From an uncultured Micrococcaceae bacterium (GTDB lineage Bacteria > Actinomycetota > Actinomycetes > Actinomycetales > Micrococcaceae): a stretch of 8,990 nt of DNA. Made by a program: the position numbers and the translations under genes. Under the pieces are notes generated by a model. It had not been told where the DNA came from. It did no database searches and saw only the letters and a program-made list of their open reading frames with translations. Where the stretch lies: assembly GCA_937896705.1 (NCBI GenBank), contig CALBOC010000374.1, positions 1 to 8,990 on the forward strand, written 5' to 3'. Below, piece by piece: positions 1-5,060 of the stretch (position 1 is the first letter of the stretch; each line of letters opens with the position of its first letter).

Positions 1-39
1 TCGATGGCGATATTTAGTTATGGGCTCATGAGGACTCAT
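1..39 (-). CDS. Partial CDS: 5' end of the next Tad-operon gene, possibly a small DUF4244/Flp-pilin-like protein
   Basis: Reading leftwards from an ATG at 39-37, the frame stays open for 13 codons to the window edge and gives MSPHEPITKYRHR. The ATG overlaps the tadC stop as ATGA, the same junction found between all the preceding genes of this operon, which is the main reason to believe it. The visible residues are polar and basic, as expected ahead of the membrane segment of a short pilin-like protein. In related actinobacterial Tad loci a DUF4244 or Flp-like gene usually follows tadC; assigning that identity here is inference from position only. The rest lies outside the window. Confidence 0.5.
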   Translation of the reverse strand, partial: MSPHEPITKYRHR

Positions 40-470
40 CCGGGCAGCAGCGATAACACCATGGGGACGATGCCCAGCAGGATGAAACTGGGCAATAAAC
101 AGATCCCGGTGGGCAAAACCAGCCGGATGGCCAGTTCCTGTGCGAGTTGTTCGGCGAGACGTTTTCTGTTGGCTCGCAGGGCGGTGGCTGCGGTGGTGAG
201 CATGTGAGCTGCCGGCACCGCAGAGGTGTAGACGAATCGCAGTTCGTGGGCCAGTTGAGTCAAGTGTGGTTCATCTGTGGTGTCCTGCCACGCGGTGTCC
301 CAGTCCAGGCCCAGATTGAGCTGATGTGCCACCTGTATTAGCGGCCGGCAACCGGGCAGGTGCTCCCCCACCGCGGCTAACCCGGAGGCTAGTGAACTTC
401 CGGAGGCAAAGAGCTGGGCCATGATATCTAACACCAGGGCCGGGTCTGTCGTAGTTTTGATATTTTTCAT
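36..470 (-). CDS. tadC: TadC-like type II secretion system F-domain protein (Tad pilus inner-membrane platform)
   Basis: Predicted 144-residue inner-membrane protein of the T2SS-F/TadC kind, which pairs with TadB to form the platform that the TadA ATPase drives during Flp pilus assembly or secretion. The N-terminal ~115 residues form a helical F-domain-like stretch with the pattern seen in short actinobacterial TadC proteins: LFASGSSLASGLAAVG near 20-35, then LRFVYTSAVPAAHMLTTAATALR near 77-99. One strong membrane segment follows at about 117-142, close to the C-terminus. I chose the ATG at 470 because it overlaps the tadB stop as ATGA; the frame is open to a GTG at 554, but that would add 28 polar residues inside tadB. 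The protein is short for the family. Recognition rests on the fold pattern and gene order rather than on catalytic residues, since the family has none. Confidence 0.75.
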   Translation of the reverse strand: MKNIKTTTDPALVLDIMAQLFASGSSLASGLAAVGEHLPGCRPLIQVAHQLNLGLDWDTAWQDTTDEPHLTQLAHELRFVYTSAVPAAHMLTTAATALRANRKRLAEQLAQELAIRLVLPTGICLLPSFILLGIVPMVLSLLPG

Positions 471-1090
471 TGCTCTTGGGCCGTTCGAATCATGCGAGCA
501 GTCCATGACCTGCCCACGAGTGCTAGTAGGGTGCCGCTCGTCAGGAGCACCCACCCGGTAGCCGAGGTCAGGAGCTCAACGAGCGAGGCACCGAGCATGT
601 GCGCGAGTCCAAGACCGGCCACCGGTAACCAGGCCAAGAGACTGGCGGTCGCTTTTGGCCCGGCTGATGCCGCTTCGCGGGCTTGATGGGCGTCTTCACC
701 GGCTTCGAGGGCATCGGCCAGCCGGTAGAGGGTGTCGGCAAGTGACATGCCGGTGTGTTGGGCCAGTGTGAGCGTGGCCGATAATTGTTGCCACCCGGCC
801 GGTTGGCTGGGAGCCGTGGTGTGGGCAAAATACGGTTGGCCTAATAGCGCTGCGGCGTGTTGGGTGATCAAGACGTGGTGCATGCAGCATTGTGGGTCCG
901 GCTCGTGGGCGACCGGAGTGGCACCGCAGGGGTCATGGGCGCTGGCGACTTCTGGCCACAACTGTGTCAGGGGTCGGCCTGCTGAAAGCAAGGCTGCGGC
1001 TTGGCGGATCACCGCGATGAAGTCGGCGTGTTCCTGGCTAGCCCGGCGTTTGGCCGTGATGAGTTTCGTGACGGCTTTGATGGGGTTCAT
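467..1090 (-). CDS. tadB: TadB-like type II secretion system F-domain protein (Tad pilus inner-membrane platform)
   Basis: Predicted 207-residue membrane protein with a T2SS-F domain, the first of two adjacent platform proteins of the Tad machine. A basic N-terminus (KAVTKLITAKRR) leads into helix IRQAAALLSAGRPLTQLW at 28-45. The characteristic F-domain stretch, LSATLTLAQHTGMSLADTL at 103-121, and an acidic/polar helix follow. Two hydrophobic segments lie at about 148-168 and 178-195. Longer TadB proteins carry extra N-terminal membrane helices that are missing here, as in the short actinobacterial forms. The start at 1090 overlaps the tadA stop as ATGA, and a GGAG lies 9 nt upstream. Residues 52-72 are unusual for the family in holding three Cys and four His. 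The tadB/tadC naming follows gene order; the two proteins are related to each other. Confidence 0.8.
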   Translation of the reverse strand: MNPIKAVTKLITAKRRASQEHADFIAVIRQAAALLSAGRPLTQLWPEVASAHDPCGATPVAHEPDPQCCMHHVLITQHAAALLGQPYFAHTTAPSQPAGWQQLSATLTLAQHTGMSLADTLYRLADALEAGEDAHQAREAASAGPKATASLLAWLPVAGLGLAHMLGASLVELLTSATGWVLLTSGTLLALVGRSWTARMIRTAQEQ

Positions 1091-2301
1091 GCCGCACGCT
1101 CCGTGACTGTGCTCAACGTGTCGAGCCGACCGAGACCTGGGCCTTCGAATACTTGAGTTCCCACTGTGGTCAGCACCGGGATGAGCCGAAGCTCCGCTGC
1201 GTCACCGGTCTTGTCAAGTAGTGCGACTTCGGCCGGATAGCGGTTGCCGCGCTCATCGCGGACCAGGTGGATCACCACGTCCACGGCCGAGCGGATTTGC
1301 AAGGCAGCGGTGGCTGGTTCTAAGCCGGCCAGAGCTGCCATGGCGTGGAGTCGAGCCGGTACATCAGCCGCGGAGTTGGCATGCAGAGTGCCAAGTGCGC
1401 CGCGATGTCCGGTATTCATTGCGGTCAGGAAATCCGCCACCTCCGCGCCACGACACTCCCCTACAATCAGCCGGTCGGGACGCATGCGTAATGCCTGCCG
1501 GATCAGCACCGGTAAACCGATACCTCCCTGGCCTTCCGTATTCGCGTCTCGGGTGGCGAGTCCCACCACGTGAGGGTGCCGAATATCAAGTTCCGGGGTA
1601 TCTTCGATCGTCAGGATGCGTTCGGTCGGGTCCACGGTGGCCAGCAGCGCGGCCAGCAGGGTGGTTTTGCCTGATCCGGTGGCTCCCGAAATCAGCATAT
1701 TGGTCCGGTGGTGCATAAGATGCCCAAGAATCTCACGCCATTTCGGTGCTCCTGGCCACTGAGCCGCCAGTGTCTCGAGCGTGGGCTGAGTCCTGGCGGG
1801 GAGTCGGATGGACAGTTGTGGGCCTGCGGTGGCAATGGGCGGTAAAACTGCATGCACGCGAGCCTGCCCGATCTGCACGTCGCCAAATGGCATTCCTTCA
1901 TCGAGACGTTTCCCGCCCTGGCCCAAGAGCCGGACTGCGAGCGCTTTGGTGGTGTCTGCATCCAACACGGTGTCGGAGCGTGTCAGCCCGGTGCCGGTGT
2001 CAGTCCAGACGTTGCCATGACCATCGACGATGATGTCGGTGATATCGGGGTGGTGCGTAAACGGTGCCAGCGGACCCAGGCCGACGAGGTCTTCTACCAG
2101 CTGGTCCATGGTCGTTTTCGCTTCGGTGACCGACGCTACCGGGACGTGTTTGGCAACGGCTTGTGCCACAACAGCGGGCTCTGGTCGATCAGGGTGCTGG
2201 ACACCCTGGCTGCTCGGTGTGATCCGGGCGGCGAGCCATTGTTTGGCGGCAGCCAGGCCCCCGGTCTTTTGTGGCAGCTGTGGTACCCATCCGCGACTCA
2301 T
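1087..2301 (-). CDS. tadA: TadA/CpaF-type secretion ATPase
   Basis: Predicted 404-residue cytoplasmic hexameric ATPase of the VirB11/PulE/CpaF superfamily that powers pilin export through TadB and TadC. All nucleotide-site motifs are visible: Walker A GATGSGKTT at 206-214, an Asp box with ILTIEDTPELDI around 229-240, Walker B LIVGECRGAEV at 278-288 and a His box GHRGALGTLHANS at 298-310. The N-terminal part holds the CpaF signature region LVGLGPLAPFTHHPDITDIIVDG at about 72-94. It carries a somewhat long N-terminal lead of ~60 residues. It starts at ATG 2301, overlapping the ssd stop as ATGA, and its own stop overlaps the tadB start in the same way, so translation is probably coupled. No clear Shine-Dalgarno sequence is seen ahead of the ATG. 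The intact motifs indicate an active ATPase. The family assignment is very secure; the substrate is inferred from the operon. Confidence 0.95.
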   Translation of the reverse strand: MSRGWVPQLPQKTGGLAAAKQWLAARITPSSQGVQHPDRPEPAVVAQAVAKHVPVASVTEAKTTMDQLVEDLVGLGPLAPFTHHPDITDIIVDGHGNVWTDTGTGLTRSDTVLDADTTKALAVRLLGQGGKRLDEGMPFGDVQIGQARVHAVLPPIATAGPQLSIRLPARTQPTLETLAAQWPGAPKWREILGHLMHHRTNMLISGATGSGKTTLLAALLATVDPTERILTIEDTPELDIRHPHVVGLATRDANTEGQGGIGLPVLIRQALRMRPDRLIVGECRGAEVADFLTAMNTGHRGALGTLHANSAADVPARLHAMAALAGLEPATAALQIRSAVDVVIHLVRDERGNRYPAEVALLDKTGDAAELRLIPVLTTVGTQVFEGPGLGRLDTLSTVTERAA

Positions 2302-3167
2302 GGGGTATCACCGCGCTGCATCCAGCGTCGCATGCCGCGACGTCGGCGGGTTGCGTTGACGAGATATTTAAAGTCTCGTCGAGTTGCGTAATCAGGGAGA
2401 CGATGCGAATAATAATCGACGCGTTTATACGGTTCCAGATCGATGTAAAGGGGTCGTGAGTCGTCATCGATGTGCACCACGTGGGCGCCTTCTTCAGCGA
2501 GGCGCTGGGCCAGGAACAGGTCTGCGCCGCAGTCGATGACCGTATGGGCGAAGTGATGGCGGGCGGCGTTGACGGTCTCTCGCAGGAGCACGGAGTGCAG
2601 TGGATTGGACCGTTTGTCGTTGAGCATTATCGTGATGTCATGCCATCGAGGAGCATTCAACAGATAGATGTGGGCAGATGGCAGGTCCAGGTCGAAAACA
2701 AGGGGCTCGATGTGATGCTCGGTGGCTTGCAGAATGATGTCGCTGAGTGTCGCCGCGGCGTCAGCGTCGATGAGTAAAGCGCCGTCGTCGGCATGCGCAT
2801 AGGCCATGGCCGCTGCTAGCAGCGGGAAAACCTCGGGACCGGTTTGGACCGCTGCCCACACGGTGGAGTCTTTAACCGGGCGAAAGCAGGTGGTAACCAA
2901 CCAGTGCTCAAAGGCGGCCTCGTGATCGGGATAGTGCCATTGTCGGCCGTTCGCAGAGATGGTGTTGCCGCACACCTGAACGTTGGCGGTCACGGGAAGG
3001 TCTGCGGTGTCGGCCAGTTCGACGAGGTTGAGCCCCAGCGCCGCGATCACCGCGTAGACGAATTCCATAGCCTGTGGTGTGGCGTGCTGCGTTTCCACCA
3101 TAACGGCCACGTTGTTGACCGATGGTGTGCTCTTGCCTCGTGCGGGTCTTCGTTGCGTGGTTGTCAT
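2298..3167 (-). CDS. ssd: Ssd/CpaE-like protein of the Tad locus with a degenerate P-loop
   Basis: Predicted 289-residue protein resembling the actinobacterial septum-site-determining (Ssd, CpaE/MinD-like) proteins encoded directly before tadA. In this family an N-terminal receiver-like region precedes a MinD/ParA-type ATPase domain. The N-terminal strand VNNVAVMVETQ (17-27), the LLIDAD strand (131-136, equivalent to the second acidic motif) and the HTVIDCGAD strand (208-216, the Walker B position) can be aligned by eye. Where the Walker A loop should sit, residues 103-118 read VWAAVQTGPEVFPLLA, with no GK[ST]. It is therefore probably unable to hydrolyse ATP in the usual way. The C-terminus is short and very basic (RRRRGMRRWMQR). 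It is the first gene of the Tad operon. The start is tentative: the only purine tract (GAGG) lies too close to the ATG. The role in division or pilus placement is inferred from the family. Confidence 0.75.
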   Translation of the reverse strand: MTTTQRRPARGKSTPSVNNVAVMVETQHATPQAMEFVYAVIAALGLNLVELADTADLPVTANVQVCGNTISANGRQWHYPDHEAAFEHWLVTTCFRPVKDSTVWAAVQTGPEVFPLLAAAMAYAHADDGALLIDADAAATLSDIILQATEHHIEPLVFDLDLPSAHIYLLNAPRWHDITIMLNDKRSNPLHSVLLRETVNAARHHFAHTVIDCGADLFLAQRLAEEGAHVVHIDDDSRPLYIDLEPYKRVDYYSHRLPDYATRRDFKYLVNATRRRRGMRRWMQRGDTP

Positions 3168-3266
3168 GCCTCAAGCATCGACGAACGCCACACCTTTCAG
3201 TCGCGCTGGCCCCACGTTGTGGACAAGGCCGACTCCCACGTCCGGCTTGTGGAAATCTGGGAACGC
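3168..3266 (-). promoter_or_regulatory. Leader region of the ssd-tad operon
   Basis: This 99-bp gap is the only space upstream of the Tad operon, so a promoter is expected here or further up in the nth-NUDIX unit. I could not find a convincing -35/-10 pair on the minus strand. The gap contains a TTGTCCACA 9-mer (minus strand, 3226-3218), which matches the DnaA-box consensus of high-GC actinobacteria. A weaker 7-of-9 match (ATTTCCACA, 3256-3248) lies exactly 30 bp away. The operon may be read through from nth-NUDIX, although the hairpin at 3266-3284 argues for at least partial separation. Confidence 0.3.
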
Positions 3267-3284
3267 TTAGCGTTGGCCGCTAAG
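3266..3284 (-). repeat. Small hairpin across the NUDIX stop codon, possible weak terminator or processing site
   Basis: A perfect 7-bp inverted repeat, CTTAGCG / CGCTAAG with a 5-nt loop, spans the TAA stop of the NUDIX gene. On the minus strand it is followed by CGTTCCC rather than a real U-tract. It is thus a poor intrinsic terminator and could equally be an RNA 3'-end stabiliser. It could also be coincidental, because the arms include coding bases. Confidence 0.35.
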
Positions 3285-4076
3285 GTCGGTCTCGGTATGG
3301 TCTGGATCGAAGTAGGCAGGTGGCACAGGCTTGGTAGCGTCCCAACCGGTGATGTCGATTTTGTAGCGCGGGTCCCACGGCTCGGCCCAGCCCAATAGTT
3401 CCAGCACGCGATCTAAGATCATGGCGGTGAAACCCCAGACCAGCGTGCCACCGACGGTAAAAGCCGGCGTGCCGAAGCGTTGTTGGACGGACTTGTCGTA
3501 CGCCACGGCGGTCACGCGGAGATTCGGGTCTACAAGATCCCCCACGGGCACCCGGAAGACACGAGTCGCTTCGGTGGTGGTGACCATTTCGTTGGGGCGC
3601 TGCCACCAGCCGACCACGGGCGTTACCCGGAAGTTGGACACCGATAAAGGCAATGCTGGCAGGTGGCCGATCGGGATGATACCGGTGGGATCGACCCCCG
3701 TTTCTTCGTGGGTTTCCCGAATGGCACAGTCGACAGCATCAGCGTCTTGGACCTCGAGGCCACCACCGGGAAAGGAGACTTGTCCCGGGTGGTTTCGCAA
3801 CACCATCGAGCGCTGGGTCAGTAACACGTCGAGTTCTTTGGGGACAATCGTCCGCTGGAAGGTGGCCGGGCGGTCATCCATGGAACCAAACAACAACAGT
3901 ACGGAGGCGTCCCGCGGGTCCACCAGCGGCGGTACATCATAGGACCACCAGGTTTGGTCGTAGTGCGGCAGGGCTGCCGCTGGTGAAACGGTCACCTGGT
4001 TGACGATATCCGGGTGGACGGTACCGTGTGTGTGAACTAATGCCAGCAGATCAGCAAGTGCGCCATCAAGCTGCAT
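3267..4076 (-). CDS. NUDIX hydrolase of the CoA-pyrophosphatase (NudL/UPF0035) type
   Basis: Predicted 269-residue cytoplasmic NUDIX hydrolase. The block ahead of the Nudix box, LLTQRS at 85-90 and then HPGQVSFPGGG at 96-106, is the diagnostic UPF0035 signature of CoA pyrophosphatases, which cleave CoA or its derivatives to 3',5'-ADP and phosphopantetheine. The Nudix box follows, with the metal-binding RETHEETG at 120-127 (Glu121, Glu124 and Glu125 all present). N- and C-terminal extensions frame the fold; the C-terminal ~40 residues are polar and Pro-rich. The ATG at 4076 follows the nth stop codon immediately (TAA then ATG). Its Shine-Dalgarno GGGAGG lies inside the last nth codons, so the two genes are co-transcribed. 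This pairing also recalls the Rv3672c/Rv3674c region of M. tuberculosis. The CoA substrate is inferred from the signature; other nucleotide pyrophosphates are possible. Confidence 0.88.
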   Translation of the reverse strand: MQLDGALADLLALVHTHGTVHPDIVNQVTVSPAAALPHYDQTWWSYDVPPLVDPRDASVLLLFGSMDDRPATFQRTIVPKELDVLLTQRSMVLRNHPGQVSFPGGGLEVQDADAVDCAIRETHEETGVDPTGIIPIGHLPALPLSVSNFRVTPVVGWWQRPNEMVTTTEATRVFRVPVGDLVDPNLRVTAVAYDKSVQQRFGTPAFTVGGTLVWGFTAMILDRVLELLGWAEPWDPRYKIDITGWDATKPVPPAYFDPDHTETDLSGQR

Positions 4077-4859
4077 TTAGACCTCCCATTGATAGCCCGC
4101 GGCACGCAGCTCGGCACGTGTGGCACCATTGAGGAGCGCCTGATGAATGTGTTCGCGTCCCGGGGCCAGCTCATAGGACAGTAATGCTGTGGCAGCTTCG
4201 GGGTTGGTCTCACCAATGCCCGCCGACGGACACCAGCGGGCCACCGGACAAGCACCGCAGGCCGGACGTTTGGCGTGACAGATCCGCCGTCCCAAAAAAA
4301 TCAGCCGGTGCGACAGTTCTGTGTAGTCCTTGGGGTCAAACAGTGCTGCAAGGTCACGTTCCACGATGTTGGCATTGGTGCTGTCGGTCAGCCCGAGCCG
4401 ATTCGCCAACCGGATGACGTGGGTATCCGTGGTGATACCCGGTACGCCAAATGCGTTACCCAACACCACGAAGGCGGTTTTGCGTCCCACACCGGGCAGT
4501 TTGATCAGTTCTTCCAGCGTGCCGGGCACCTGACCGTCGTGTTCCTCCACGATGGTCTGCGAGAGTCCCAGCAGAGCTCGGGTTTTGTTTTTATAAAACC
4601 CGGTGGGCCGGATGATGTCTTGCAGTTCGACTTCCGAAGCTTGTGCCATGGCTTGGGCATCGGGATAGCGAGAAAACAACTCGGGAGTCACCGAATTAAC
4701 GCGAATATCGGTGGTTTGTGCGCTCAGCACGGTGGCGACCAATAATTCAAACGGGTTAGTGAAATCCAGTTCTGCGTGCGCGTACGGAAACACCTCACCC
4801 AGTACCCGGTAAATTTTCCGGGCCCGACGCTTCGTGGCCAATGGCGTTTCGTCGCTCAC
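4077..4859 (-). CDS. nth: Endonuclease III (HhH-GPD DNA glycosylase/AP lyase with 4Fe-4S cluster)
   Basis: Predicted 260-residue base-excision-repair enzyme that removes oxidised pyrimidines and nicks abasic sites. With residues numbered from the GTG start, the family motif LSAQTTD is at 46-52. The helix-hairpin-helix LPGVGRKTA (121-129) carries the Schiff-base Lys127, and TTDTHV carries the catalytic Asp145. The 4Fe-4S loop is complete, with Cys194-X6-Cys201-X2-Cys204-X5-Cys210. A tail of ~50 residues after the cluster is longer than in E. coli Nth. I chose GTG at 4859 because AGGAG lies just upstream and homology begins soon after. The frame stays open to a TTG at 4922, which has no good ribosome binding site. 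It is the first gene of the nth-NUDIX pair and is transcribed divergently from acs. All active-site residues are intact, so function is confidently assigned. Confidence 0.95.
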   Translation of the reverse strand: MSDETPLATKRRARKIYRVLGEVFPYAHAELDFTNPFELLVATVLSAQTTDIRVNSVTPELFSRYPDAQAMAQASEVELQDIIRPTGFYKNKTRALLGLSQTIVEEHDGQVPGTLEELIKLPGVGRKTAFVVLGNAFGVPGITTDTHVIRLANRLGLTDSTNANIVERDLAALFDPKDYTELSHRLIFLGRRICHAKRPACGACPVARWCPSAGIGETNPEAATALLSYELAPGREHIHQALLNGATRAELRAAGYQWEV

Positions 4860-4879
4860 GTGCTCCTCTTCTCTTCCGG

Positions 4880-4902
4880 TCAGCTCTCTTATCCTAAGCT
4901 GA
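4880..4902 (-). promoter_or_regulatory. Inverted repeat around a possible nth -10 element
   Basis: The 6-bp arms TCAGCT (4880-4885) and AGCTGA (4897-4902) surround a minus-strand TAGGAT (4896-4891), a fair -10 element about 30 nt upstream of the nth start. I found no well-spaced -35. The repeat could be an operator or a 5'-UTR hairpin. The assignment is weak. Confidence 0.25.
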
Positions 4903-4988
4903 GGACCCCGATAAACACCCAACGGCTGAGCATCCTAGCGTAATGACCGCTCGCCGGCCTTCACGTGACCGTTCAACGCATACCGGTT

Positions 4989-5017
4989 TTGATCAGCGTC
5001 ACAAAACGCCCTACTAT
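4989..5017 (+). promoter_or_regulatory. Probable sigma-70-type promoter of acs
   Basis: A -35-like TTGATC (4989-4994) and a -10-like TACTAT (5012-5017) are separated by exactly 17 bp, which would place the transcription start near 5024, some 37 nt before the acs ATG. The surrounding bases are AT-richer than the flanks. Each hexamer matches consensus only partially (TACTAT 4 of 6); TATAAC at 5015-5020 is an alternative -10. Confidence 0.5.
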
Positions 5018-5026
5018 AACTCTTGA

Positions 5027-5042
5027 TGTGACGACGCTCACG
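5027..5042 (+). promoter_or_regulatory. CRP/GlxR-like palindrome upstream of acs
   Basis: TGTGA (5027-5031), six bases, then TCACG (5038-5042) matches the TGTGA-N6-TCACA site of CRP/FNR-family cAMP regulators, as used by actinobacterial CRP/GlxR, with one mismatch at the last base. It lies between the predicted -10 and the acs Shine-Dalgarno, a position that would favour repression from the proposed promoter, or activation of a different one. Acetate metabolism is commonly under this type of control; the assignment here is by motif only. Confidence 0.45.
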
Positions 5043-5060
5043 ACGAATTGAAGGAGTCTC

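Noticed and set aside
468..554. GTG start at 554 for tadC
   Set aside because: It would extend tadC 84 nt into tadB with polar residues; the ATG at 470 gives the same ATGA overlap as the other operon junctions.
1852..2391. Plus-strand open frames of up to 179 codons over tadA and ssd
   Set aside because: Antisense to genes with intact motifs; translations are Arg/Cys-rich and resemble no protein.
2844..3398. A 184-codon plus-strand open frame across ssd, the gap and the NUDIX 3' end
   Set aside because: It spans two genes and an intergenic region in antisense, with no start signal or domain.
3421..3942. A 173-codon plus-strand open frame over the NUDIX gene
   Set aside because: Antisense to the clear UPF0035 and Nudix motifs; composition is Ser/Thr/Arg-rich with no domain.
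4857..4922. TTG start at 4922 for nth
   Set aside because: It has no Shine-Dalgarno sequence and the added 21 residues are unlike Nth proteins; the GTG at 4859 has AGGAG close upstream.
4961..4968. TCACGTGA palindrome in the nth-acs gap
   Set aside because: An 8-bp palindrome is short, has no second copy nearby and fits no regulator I can name with confidence.
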